Assembly: GCA_020024115.1 (NCBI GenBank)
Contig: JAHHUF010000025.1
Span: forward strand, 1-19,210
Source: Anaerofilum sp.
Lineage (GTDB): Bacteria > Bacillota > Clostridia > Oscillospirales > Ruminococcaceae
Reading direction: 5' to 3'
DNA length: 19,210 nucleotides
Each line of letters begins with the position of its first letter. Position 1 is the first letter of the stretch. Below are positions 6,920 through 14,571 of this stretch, piece after piece. The notes beneath the pieces are model-generated. The model made no database searches and was not told where the DNA came from. It was given only the letters and a program-made list of their open reading frames with translations. The position numbers were made by a program, and so were the translations under genes.

Positions 6920-8158
6920 TTATGGAAGTCTTGGCAGAAAAGCAAGGTCGGCAGAAGGTGTGTATGGCTCAAGATTGGAAATTCCATTGAAAAATTTGGA
7001 AATTCCGCTACCTTTGATATGCCACCCGTCAAAAAAATCTTCATTGCTGCATCCCACTGCAACAGGGTCATAAGAACCGTACAAAGAGAGTCCCTTTTCC
7101 GCTGCAAAATTGCGCAGCCAGCTTTCTACTTGAAAAAATCCGCTGTATCGTTCTGGTTGCTCTAATACTTTTTCATATACAATGGGGTGATAGGGGGCAA
7201 GCATCAAAACAACACGGCTGCCTTTGTTTTGCATATAAGAAATAAATTCTTCAAACAACGAAATTAAAGAAGCATCCATTTCATAAAAATCTTCGCAGTT
7301 TACAAATGAGTTGTTGATAGCAGTTAGTGCAATATGGTTGACATCTTCAATGGATGCAGAACGCATACTATCAGAATAAAGCACGCTGCCATCCGGCATT
7401 TTTACATCATTTGTTTGCGCATAAACATCGCCCTGCACAATTTGTGGGCGCATACCCGTTTCTTTGTTTTCGATGTAATACTCTAAGTTTTCCTGAAAAA
7501 ATGAGGGGCTTGTCAAAGAAAGCCAAAAATTCATGTTTTCTTGCTCAGTTGTGACAACAACATCTTGATGTCCTAAACCATAATAAAGAAAATCATTGTA
7601 CATTTTCCAGTCAACACGGCGATAGGTTGTTGCTTCAGGTGCTGAGCTGAAAATCCACGGGTCTACCCCCAAAATAACAATTTCGGGAATTTTTTCAGCA
7701 CGGTCAAACAAATAGTAGCTGCTCATCACATCCGGTTGTTCCGCACCAATCATACCGGCATTGAAAAAATTGTCTGTGCCGGCAATTTGTGCAGTCATCT
7801 GCAAAATGCGGCTTGACCCCAATGAAATGGCTTGAGGCGGTTCGGAAAGATTTTGTGCATAGAGCTTTACGATTTCTCGCTCCTCCATTTTTTCAAAGTT
7901 GGAAATGGGATTGCCGTCCAACATTGCCAGAGCGATTTCACGCTCATATTGTTCTCCTTGAAACCAACCGTTTCGGTCAATGGAAAAACTATACCATAAC
8001 AAAAAAATCGGAATTGGTAAAAGAAGTGCCGTTTTGAACAGAACATTGATGGTGATTACAGCCCATTTGAATAAAAAATGCAAGCATTTTGACAGAGGAG
8101 AATGTGAAGGTTTCTTTTTGGGGGCTTGTTTTGTTGTTTTGGATTTTGCCTGATTCAA
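6920..8158 (-). CDS. SGNH/DltD-AlgX-like membrane-anchored acyltransferase/esterase partner of the MBOAT protein
   Basis: This protein of about 412 aa has a basic N-terminal tail (KTTKQAPKKKPSH), one membrane segment (about residues 30-57) and a large extracellular domain. The SGNH-like blocks are SLGSSRI, with a candidate nucleophile near S116, and a C-terminal DGWHIKGSG Asp-His block. This layout matches the DltD/AlgX/AlgJ-type proteins that work with an MBOAT protein to move acyl groups onto exported polymers. It directly follows the MBOAT gene, 15 bases away. The TTG at 8158 is chosen because GGAGG (8167-8171) sits 8 bases away. The in-frame GTG at 8167 overlaps that site, and the ATG at 8163 is out of frame. 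It is the last gene of the minus-strand operon. Confidence 0.86.
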   Translation of the reverse strand: MNQAKSKTTKQAPKKKPSHSPLSKCLHFLFKWAVITINVLFKTALLLPIPIFLLWYSFSIDRNGWFQGEQYEREIALAMLDGNPISNFEKMEEREIVKLYAQNLSEPPQAISLGSSRILQMTAQIAGTDNFFNAGMIGAEQPDVMSSYYLFDRAEKIPEIVILGVDPWIFSSAPEATTYRRVDWKMYNDFLYYGLGHQDVVVTTEQENMNFWLSLTSPSFFQENLEYYIENKETGMRPQIVQGDVYAQTNDVKMPDGSVLYSDSMRSASIEDVNHIALTAINNSFVNCEDFYEMDASLISLFEEFISYMQNKGSRVVLMLAPYHPIVYEKVLEQPERYSGFFQVESWLRNFAAEKGLSLYGSYDPVAVGCSNEDFFDGWHIKGSGISKFFNGISNLEPYTPSADLAFLPRLP

Positions 8159-8173
8159 ACATAACACCTCCTT

Positions 8174-9799
8174 TTAATAATTTCCATAGACAAAGCCGGA
8201 TGCGCCAAAATTTGCAAAAAGAAGCAAAGCAAAAATCAGGCTGTAATAGATAACCCAACGAATAGGGAAATATAATTTGCGAATGACCTGCTCCGGTTTT
8301 CCAATCTTTTCCATACATTCTACAAAAATGCTGCCAATTAAGATTGCCCACAAAGTTAATGAAGAAAATCCCAGCTTAATAAAAACAAGTTGAGATAGGT
8401 TGGTACTTCCCTGCATGGAAAAAAGATGTGAGAATAAATAGAATCCGTCCGATGCCGTTTGTCCATAGTAGCTTGCAGCAAAAAATACAATACAAATTGT
8501 AAACATTAGATAAACACAGCTGCACTGAATCAATGCTTTTATAAACCGAGAACGATATAAAGGGTTCTTTTTTGCCCATTTACGGCGCTTTTTGGCAGTT
8601 ACTTTGCCCACAACCATAAACAGACCGTTCAAAATGCCCCAAACTACATAGCCCATACTGTCACCATGCCACAAACCGCTGATGGGAAAAATAATGAAGA
8701 TGTTAAACCAGCCTTGCAATTTTCCTAAAACACCGGTCAATCCACGATTATAGAAGCTGAGCGGAGTGAAAATGTAATCCCGAAACCATGTGGTCAAACT
8801 GATGTGCCAACGGTCCCACAATTGGGTATAGCTTCTGCCAGCAAAAGGGCGGTTGAAGTTTTCAATTAAATCAAAACCTAAAACTTTGCCTGCTCCCACT
8901 GCAATATCACAATAGCCAGAGAAGTCCAAATAGAGTTGATAGCTGAAAACAAGGGCAGAAAGTGCCAAAATGCCGCCATTGTATTTGTGCATATTGGTGA
9001 AAACTTCACGGGTGAATAAATCTAAGTTGCCTGCCAATACCATTTTTTTGAAAATGCCCCATAAAATTCGGTATAGTCCACCTGCAATTTTGCTGTAATT
9101 GAATTTTGCAGGATTTTTTAATTGTGGCAAAAGATGGTTAGCACGCTCAATGGGTCCAGAGGTGATACAGGGGAAAAAGCTGACATACAGTGCATAATAA
9201 ATGGGATTTTTCTCAGCAGGAATCACCTTTTGATATACATCAATTACATAGCCCAAGGATTGGAATGTGAAAAAGCTCAGCCCCAACACAACAGGGAGGT
9301 CTATGACAGAACTTCTGAAAGAGAATCCAAACAGTCCCCAAAAATCTGTCCATGTTTGGGTGAGAAAATTGGCGTATTTATAGTAAAATAAAATGCCGCC
9401 TGAGGTACAAATTGACAAAAGAAGAAAAAATCTTCTGACCCAAAGCTGTTTTAGCTGATGGATGGCAAGTGCGCTAAAATAAGTAATGAGAGTTGTTCCA
9501 ATCAACAAAGTCACCATCTGTAAGCCGCTGCGGTCATGCAAATAAAAGCCATAGCTGCAAATTAAAAGCCAGATTGGTTTGATTTTTTTGGGGAAAAGAT
9601 AGTAAAATACAGCGCAAAGAATTAAAAAGACCCAAAATGTATAGGAAATCAGATTCATTGGCCCTGTTCCATCCCACAGAGAAACCCAGAATTTTTGCCA
9701 AAACTCCGGGTTTCGCAAGGGGACAGCATTACAAAACTGCAAAAAACTTTCTTTGCTTGCGCCTTGAAAAAATTCAACAATAGCAGTAAAAACATCCAT
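8174..9799 (-). CDS. MBOAT-family O-acyltransferase (AlgI/DltB-like)
   Basis: This 541-aa polytopic membrane protein has about ten or more hydrophobic segments. It shows the signatures of the membrane-bound O-acyltransferase family: FFPCITSGPIERA (about 208-220), YLDFSGYCDIAVG (290-302), RPFAGRSYTQLWDRWHISLTTWFRDYI (317-343, conserved H332) and the catalytic histidine H378 in SGLWHGDS. AlgI/DltB-type members pass acyl groups, commonly acetyl, across the membrane for O-acylation of surface polymers. The position before the SGNH gene makes a standard two-protein acylation module. Being in an operon for L-FucNAc glycan synthesis, it most likely modifies that glycan. The ATG at 9799 follows GAGGAA. 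The N-terminal 50 residues before the first membrane helix are longer than in typical AlgI. Confidence 0.92.
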   Translation of the reverse strand: MDVFTAIVEFFQGASKESFLQFCNAVPLRNPEFWQKFWVSLWDGTGPMNLISYTFWVFLILCAVFYYLFPKKIKPIWLLICSYGFYLHDRSGLQMVTLLIGTTLITYFSALAIHQLKQLWVRRFFLLLSICTSGGILFYYKYANFLTQTWTDFWGLFGFSFRSSVIDLPVVLGLSFFTFQSLGYVIDVYQKVIPAEKNPIYYALYVSFFPCITSGPIERANHLLPQLKNPAKFNYSKIAGGLYRILWGIFKKMVLAGNLDLFTREVFTNMHKYNGGILALSALVFSYQLYLDFSGYCDIAVGAGKVLGFDLIENFNRPFAGRSYTQLWDRWHISLTTWFRDYIFTPLSFYNRGLTGVLGKLQGWFNIFIIFPISGLWHGDSMGYVVWGILNGLFMVVGKVTAKKRRKWAKKNPLYRSRFIKALIQCSCVYLMFTICIVFFAASYYGQTASDGFYLFSHLFSMQGSTNLSQLVFIKLGFSSLTLWAILIGSIFVECMEKIGKPEQVIRKLYFPIRWVIYYSLIFALLLFANFGASGFVYGNY

Positions 9800-9864
9800 A
9801 TATAATTCCTCGAAACATTTAAGCGAAAATACCGCAAAAATCAGAGTGTTTCACTCAAAAATTT

Positions 9865-10230
9865 TTATTTTTTGGTCAATTGGTTTTCTTCCAATTCGCG
9901 CACACGCTTTTCTAAAATTGCAATCGTTTGAGTGAGGCGTTTGATTTGGTTTGCAAATTTTGTAACCGCCGCAGAAAGACTCAGCAAAATGAGCAAAATA
10001 AAACCAATATTCATAGCAAAAATTAGGTTTGAAGGCATTTGAATATCAAAAATATCCCGCAGAACATAAACAATATAAGGAACTGCTGCAAAAAGTACCA
10101 TGCAAAAGCCAGAAATCAGCCAGATAATTGAAAACTGTACACTGAGCTTTTTGCATTTTAGCATCCAAAAAATAATGCCAAGATAGATGATGGAACCAAA
10201 CAACATCCAAAGCTGAAGTTCTAAAGTCAT
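9865..10230 (-). CDS. DUF2304 membrane protein
   Basis: This 121-aa protein has three hydrophobic segments (about residues 4-25, 32-57 and 66-88) and then a charged, coiled-coil-like C-terminus (KRLTQTIAILEKRVRELEEN). The order of hydrophobic segments, the SVQFSIIWLISG stretch and the PSNLIF motif fit DUF2304 proteins, which are typically encoded beside DPM1-like GT2 enzymes. The exact role is not established; a membrane anchor or partner for the glycosyltransferase is the usual guess. Its ATG overlaps the stop of the GT2 gene in a TAATG junction, with GGAGGG upstream, so translation is probably coupled and the two products are made in a fixed ratio. Confidence 0.85.
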   Translation of the reverse strand: MTLELQLWMLFGSIIYLGIIFWMLKCKKLSVQFSIIWLISGFCMVLFAAVPYIVYVLRDIFDIQMPSNLIFAMNIGFILLILLSLSAAVTKFANQIKRLTQTIAILEKRVRELEENQLTKK

Positions 10231-10940
10231 TAACGCATCCCTCCTCTATCTGCAAGAATTAACCGATAAACCAGCAGAGAAATGCTGACCTTTACCATAT
10301 AGTAAATGCTGGACAATGCACGAATGGAAGAAACACCGCCTTGACGCTCTTTCATTTCTACCGCAACTTCGCTCACTGTAAAACCGTTTAATACAGCAGC
10401 AATGATTGCCTCTGGTTCGGGATAGTCTTGCGCATAGGAATCCGCGTAAAATTCAGTTAAAAGGCGATTGCAGGCACGGTACCCACTGGTAACATCGTAT
10501 ACACGTTTGCCTGTGAGCAAAAAAATCAAACAACTCAAAAAGCGAATACCAATGCGGCGGGCAAAGCTGGTTTGAAAGCCTTTTTTTTCAATAAATCGGC
10601 TGCCAATGGACATATCAGCTTTTCCATTTAAAATTGGTTCAATTACAGTTTGTAAAAAAGCGGGGTCGTGCTGACCATCACCATCCATTTGAACGGTGAT
10701 ATCATACCCGTTTTCTTTGGCGTACAAATAGCCAGCCTGAACCCCACCCCCAATACCAAGATTACAGGGGAAAGAAATATACGGAATGTTGTTTTCTTTT
10801 AAAATATTCTCGCTGTTATCGGTGGAACAATCGTTGATGACAAGATAATCTACATCAGGACAATGTTTTTTTAAATTTTTGACAGTATCTAAAATGTTTT
10901 CTTGTTCGTTATAACAGGGAATCATAACCAAAATTTTCAT
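10230..10940 (-). CDS. Family 2 glycosyltransferase, DPM1-like (polyprenyl-phosphate sugar transferase)
   Basis: This 236-aa GT-A enzyme contains MIPCYNEQENI at the N-terminus, VINDCSTDNS, the metal-binding DGDGQHDP, IGSRF and TSGYRA, which are the marks of the dolichyl/polyprenyl-phosphate mannose synthase-like GT2 group. Such enzymes load one sugar from a nucleotide donor onto polyprenyl phosphate; the sugar here is not readable. There is no strong membrane domain apart from a hydrophobic patch near the C-terminus, and the adjacent DUF2304 protein may supply the anchor. The ATG at 10940 is chosen because the GT2 fold starts there and AAGGAG lies upstream, about 12 bases away, which is rather long. 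It lies 37 bases after the GT4 gene and overlaps the DUF2304 start by one base. Confidence 0.9.
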   Translation of the reverse strand: MKILVMIPCYNEQENILDTVKNLKKHCPDVDYLVINDCSTDNSENILKENNIPYISFPCNLGIGGGVQAGYLYAKENGYDITVQMDGDGQHDPAFLQTVIEPILNGKADMSIGSRFIEKKGFQTSFARRIGIRFLSCLIFLLTGKRVYDVTSGYRACNRLLTEFYADSYAQDYPEPEAIIAAVLNGFTVSEVAVEMKERQGGVSSIRALSSIYYMVKVSISLLVYRLILADRGGMR

Positions 10941-10977
10941 TATAAATAAAAGCTCCTTTAAAATCAACAGGTTGTGA

Positions 10978-12198
10978 TTATTTTGAAAGAATAAAATCAC
11001 GCAGCTGATTGAGCAAAATTTCTCGTTTGTAATGAGTGTTATACCAAGCAAAGCTGTTTTGTCCAAGTTGTTTGCGTTGTTCAGCAGAACAGTTTGCAAG
11101 GGCAAGCATGGAATCTGCGAGGGCATCGGCGTCCCCGGCGGAAGAAGCAAAACCGCAGTTTGCCTGCTGCACTGCCAAAGCTCCCTCGCCAGTAATGCTG
11201 GCGAGAATGGGAGTTCCGCTTGCCATATAGCTTGCCAATTTTGCGGGAATCGTCATGCCTAGGTCAGGGCTGTCTGCAAGTGGGCAAATCAGACCATCTG
11301 CCAAAGCACAAAATTCAGGGATTCGTTGGGGAGCAACACTCCCATAAAAAGTGACAAAGTCTTGTGCGTTTTTTTCCTGCACCAGCTTTTCTAAAGAGGT
11401 GCGGCTCATACCATCACCCACAAGAAGAAGATGAAGGGAAGAAAGCCCTTTGTTTTTGGCAATACAAGCAGCCTCAATGACGGTTTCCAGACTTTGAGCA
11501 GGGCTGAAATTGCCAGTGAAAACAAGATTGAAGTGATTGCTGAATTCCTTTTGCAAGCTGCTGCAATCGGCAGGCATGGCATAGAAATCTTCGCAGTATT
11601 GGGGAATAACAGCAATATTTGAGGGGTGCTTTTTGCCCACAACTGCCAGACGCTTTGCCAGAGAATTGCTCATAGCAATTAAGCGGTCAGCTTTGCGGTA
11701 ATGCCAGTTGCTGACCGCTTGGGCAATGTTTCGAAGCAATTTGTTTTTGATGTTTAAAACAGAGTATAAATTTTCGGGCCAGATGTCCAAAACATAGTTT
11801 GTTAGTGGGATTTTGTGCAGTTTTGCATAGACAATTGCAGGAAAACTCATCAAAACAGGGCTGGTGTTGTAACACAAAACAGCGTCGTATTTTCTGCCCT
11901 TTAGACGAGGAAGACTGAACAAACTAAAGAGAGGCCATGATACATAATTAAAAAAAATAGTCAGTCCTGTGTTACCTTTGCGTGGAATTTCACCTGCACG
12001 AAATAATTCAACACCATTGTGTGTTTCGTGGCGTGGCTTGGTGTAGGAATAGCCCGTGAACCAGTTTCCCAGTGGATAGTTTGGCAAACCACACAACACA
12101 TCAACTTCAATGCCTTGTGCAGCAAGACCCTCGCACAAATCGGTTACACGAAAATTTTCCGGCCAGTAGTGCTGACTGACCACAAGGATTCGGCTCAT
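10978..12198 (-). CDS. Family 4 glycosyltransferase, WbuB-like (probable L-FucNAc transferase)
   Basis: This 406-aa GT-B enzyme begins SRILVVSQHYWPENFRVTD, the N-terminal signature of the WbuB-like GT4 branch. It continues with YVLDIWPENLYS, FTGNFSPAQSLETVI and the donor-binding C-terminal part (LLVGDGMSRTSLEKLV, PDLGMTIPAKLASYMASGTP). WbuB-type enzymes have been assigned as L-FucNAc transferases in O-antigen clusters that also carry fnlABC. Here the gene sits directly downstream of that same set, 16 bases after capG, which supports the same role. The ATG at 12198 is set by GGAGGAA just upstream; a longer reading to 12255 would run into capG. It is expected to be cytosolic and peripheral to the membrane. 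The acceptor is unknown. Confidence 0.88.
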   Translation of the reverse strand: MSRILVVSQHYWPENFRVTDLCEGLAAQGIEVDVLCGLPNYPLGNWFTGYSYTKPRHETHNGVELFRAGEIPRKGNTGLTIFFNYVSWPLFSLFSLPRLKGRKYDAVLCYNTSPVLMSFPAIVYAKLHKIPLTNYVLDIWPENLYSVLNIKNKLLRNIAQAVSNWHYRKADRLIAMSNSLAKRLAVVGKKHPSNIAVIPQYCEDFYAMPADCSSLQKEFSNHFNLVFTGNFSPAQSLETVIEAACIAKNKGLSSLHLLLVGDGMSRTSLEKLVQEKNAQDFVTFYGSVAPQRIPEFCALADGLICPLADSPDLGMTIPAKLASYMASGTPILASITGEGALAVQQANCGFASSAGDADALADSMLALANCSAEQRKQLGQNSFAWYNTHYKREILLNQLRDFILSK

Positions 12199-12214
12199 GG
12201 GGATTCCTCCGTTA

Positions 12215-13360
12215 TCAATATTTTCTCCAAACCATTTTGTTGACAACACCAACATAGCTTTGAATGATTTTTACAACCTTAACAGATACATTTTCATCTA
12301 CATAGTTGGGAACATTCAAACCGTTGTCGCCATTCTGCACCATTTCAACCGCAGTATCTACTGCTTGCAGAACTTGCTCTGTGGTGATGCCTGCCAGAAT
12401 AAAGTTGCCCTTATCCAAGGCTTCGGGGCGTTCGGTAGAGGTGCGGATGCAGACCGCAGGAAATGGCTTTCCAATGGAATTGAAAAAACTGGATTCTTCC
12501 GGCAATGTGCCGGAATCGCTCACTACAGCAAAAGCGTTCATTTGCAGATGGTTATAGTCGTGAAAACCCAATGGCTCATGGGTGCGAACCAGAGAATGAA
12601 ATTTGAAACCACGGGATTCGATATACTTTTTGCTGCGGGGGTGCATAGAATAAAGAATAGGAAGTTGGTATTGCTCTGCTATTGCATTCACTGCATTCAT
12701 CAAATTCCAGAAGTTTTGCTCCAAGTCGATGTTTTCTTCACGGTGTGCAGACAGCAAAATGTATTTTTTCGGCTCCAACTCCAAACGAGAGAGAACATCA
12801 GAGGATTCAATTTGTGAGAGATTGTTGTGCAGTACCTCTGCCATAGGACTGCCTGTCACATAAGTGCGCTCTTTTGCAGTTCCCTCAGCATTTAAGTAGC
12901 GGCGTGCGTGCTCGGAATAGCACAAGTTGACATCCGAAATGTGGTCAACAATGCGGCGATTGGTTTCTTCAGGTAAACATTCGTCAAAACAGCGATTGCC
13001 TGCCTCCATGTGGAAAATCGGAATGTGCAGACGCTTTGCAGAAATGGCAGACAAGCAGCTATTTGTATCACCAAGAATCAGCAGAGCATCCGGTTTCAGT
13101 TCAGACATCAGTTTGTAGCTTTTGGCAATGATGTTGCCAATGGTTTCACCTAAATCATCGCCCACGGCGTTGAGATAGTGGTCTGGGGCACGCAGACCTA
13201 AATCTTTGAAGAAAATGCCGTTTAGGGTATAGTCATAGTTTTGCCCTGTATGCACCAGAATTTGGTCAAAATAGGTGTCGCATTTTTTTATGACAGCTGC
13301 CAGACGAATGATTTCCGGACGAGTGCCAACAATTGTCATCAGTTTTAGTTTTTGTGCCAT
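12215..13360 (-). CDS. capG: UDP-GlcNAc 2-epimerase family enzyme CapG/FnlC (UDP-L-FucNAc synthesis)
   Basis: This 381-aa protein has the non-hydrolysing UDP-HexNAc 2-epimerase fold, with GTRPEIIRLAAVI (12-24), LVHTGQNYDY, LGDTNS, HMEAGNRCFD, PEETNRRIVDHISD, SAHREENID, HPRSKK and SDSGTLPEESSFF. The length is normal for the family. Its place after capE and capF marks it as CapG/FnlC rather than the ManNAc-forming WecB/MnaA: it carries out the last epimerisation, from the UDP-L-PneNAc (talo) intermediate to UDP-L-FucNAc. The ATG at 13360 follows GAGAGGA. It is separated from capF by 80 bases containing a strong hairpin, an unusually large gap in an otherwise packed operon. Confidence 0.93.
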   Translation of the reverse strand: MAQKLKLMTIVGTRPEIIRLAAVIKKCDTYFDQILVHTGQNYDYTLNGIFFKDLGLRAPDHYLNAVGDDLGETIGNIIAKSYKLMSELKPDALLILGDTNSCLSAISAKRLHIPIFHMEAGNRCFDECLPEETNRRIVDHISDVNLCYSEHARRYLNAEGTAKERTYVTGSPMAEVLHNNLSQIESSDVLSRLELEPKKYILLSAHREENIDLEQNFWNLMNAVNAIAEQYQLPILYSMHPRSKKYIESRGFKFHSLVRTHEPLGFHDYNHLQMNAFAVVSDSGTLPEESSFFNSIGKPFPAVCIRTSTERPEALDKGNFILAGITTEQVLQAVDTAVEMVQNGDNGLNVPNYVDENVSVKVVKIIQSYVGVVNKMVWRKY

Positions 13361-13393
13361 AATAAATCCTCTCGGTTTTCAATTACTGCAAAA

Positions 13394-13431
13394 CACTTTT
13401 CCACAAACAAGCAGCAAGTTGTGGAAAAGTG
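13394..13431 (-). terminator. Hairpin between capF and capG (internal terminator or processing site)
   Basis: A perfect 13-bp stem, CACTTTTCCACAA (13394-13406) / TTGTGGAAAAGTG (13419-13431), with a 12-base loop lies 10 bases after the capF stop. On the minus strand it is followed by TTTT and then GCAG, so it is terminator-like but with a short T-run. No clear new promoter is seen before capG, which suggests partial attenuation or an RNA processing site rather than an operon end. Confidence 0.55.
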
Positions 13432-13440
13432 AAAAGAAAA

Positions 13441-14571
13441 TTATACAGATTCGTAGAAAGTATCCGGGTTTTGGGGGTCGAAGGGTTCATTTGCCCACAT
13501 GACAGTGACAAGCTCACCTTGCCCAATGTTTTCAATGTTGTGGGTGTAGCCTGTGGGAATATCAACCACCTGCAATTTATCTCCGCTTACTTTATATTCA
13601 ATTACCTCAGAACTGCCGATTTTGCGGAAACGGATGGCGGCCTCGCCTTTTACCACCAAGAATTTTTCGTTTTTGGTGTGGTGCCAATGGTTGCCTTTGA
13701 CAATGCCAGGCTTGGAAATGTTGATGCTGACCTGTCCACGCTCCGGAGTGCGTAGAAATTCTGTAAAACTGCCCCGTTGGTCACAGTTCATTTTTAAATC
13801 ATAGGCAAAAGAATCGGTTGGCAGATAGGAAAGGTAGGTGGAATATAATTTCTTTTCAAAGGCATCGCCCATGTTTGGGGCTTCCAATGTGGTGCGGCTG
13901 GCATGAAAAGAATGCAGCAATTCTGCAAGTTTGCCTAAAGTTACCTCATGAACAGGGTCTACTAGACAAACCGGCTGCATACTGCGGTCACAGCAAACAG
14001 AGCCATCCAATGCAGCAATAAAACAGCGTATTACATCATCAATATAAACCAATGGGAAGGAATAGGATGGGTCACGAATTTCGATGGGCAGACCATGTGC
14101 AATATTGTGACAAAAAGTAGCAACCACACTGTTGTAAGAGGGGCGGCACCATTTGCCAAACACACCTGGCAGACGAAAAACATAAACAGAGGATTGGTTG
14201 CTGGTGTGATGTTGATAAATCAACTGCTCTGCCTCTGCTTTGCTTTTGCCATAGTCATTATCTAAAACCGCCTGTATGCTGGAAGTGATGAGAACAGGGG
14301 CTTTGTTGTTGCTTTTTTGCAGAAGATGCAAAAGCTGCTCGGTTAGCCCACGGTTGCCCTCATAAAATTCAGCAGGGTCTTTGGGGCGGTTGATGCCTGC
14401 AAGATGATAGACAAACGCCGCCTTGGCTGCAAATTCTGCAAGTTGTTCCTTTGGGGTGTCTATATCAAACAGCAGCAGATTTTTGTAGCCTTGATTGGAC
14501 AGTTCGGAGGAAAGGTTTTTGCCAATGAAACCGTTTGCACCTGTAATCAGAATTGCTGACTGCTTATCCAT
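13441..14571 (-). CDS. capF: CapF/FnlB: SDR reductase with C-terminal cupin (UDP-L-FucNAc synthesis)
   Basis: This 376-aa bifunctional protein matches the CapF/FnlB/WbjC plan. An N-terminal short-chain dehydrogenase domain (about 1-250) has the cofactor loop GANGFIG (11-17) and the catalytic pair Y107/K111 (YGKSK). A C-terminal cupin domain (about 260-376) has metal ligands in KGNHWHHTKNEKF (292-304) and a later histidine in GYTHNI. In Staphylococcus aureus CapF the cupin domain performs C3 epimerisation and the SDR domain an NADPH-dependent reduction at C4. The length agrees with the 369-aa staphylococcal enzyme. The ATG at 14571 overlaps the end of capE by 8 bases (ATGGATAA) and has GAGGAG upstream, so the two are probably translationally coupled. 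Confidence 0.94.
   Translation of the reverse strand: MDKQSAILITGANGFIGKNLSSELSNQGYKNLLLFDIDTPKEQLAEFAAKAAFVYHLAGINRPKDPAEFYEGNRGLTEQLLHLLQKSNNKAPVLITSSIQAVLDNDYGKSKAEAEQLIYQHHTSNQSSVYVFRLPGVFGKWCRPSYNSVVATFCHNIAHGLPIEIRDPSYSFPLVYIDDVIRCFIAALDGSVCCDRSMQPVCLVDPVHEVTLGKLAELLHSFHASRTTLEAPNMGDAFEKKLYSTYLSYLPTDSFAYDLKMNCDQRGSFTEFLRTPERGQVSINISKPGIVKGNHWHHTKNEKFLVVKGEAAIRFRKIGSSEVIEYKVSGDKLQVVDIPTGYTHNIENIGQGELVTVMWANEPFDPQNPDTFYESV

Noticed and set aside
7989..8351. 120-codon minus-strand reading frame spanning the MBOAT/SGNH junction, with an ATG at 8163
   Set aside because: It is out of frame with both neighbours and has no family features. The frame from the TTG at 8158 gives a basic tail, a membrane helix and the SGNH domain, and fits the GGAGG spacing better.
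9844..9856. Hairpin GAGTG-TTT-CACTC between DUF2304 and MBOAT genes
   Set aside because: The stem is only 5 bp and the following T-run on the minus strand is offset, so it is too weak to call a terminator.
10941..11150. In-frame N-terminal extension of the GT2 gene into the GT4 gene
   Set aside because: The GT2 fold starts at the ATG at 10940 and the extension lies antiphase within the GT4 coding sequence.
12197..12817. 206-codon plus-strand frame over capG and the GT4 junction
   Set aside because: It is a shadow of the well-supported capG gene, with no ribosome binding site of note and no recognisable motif.
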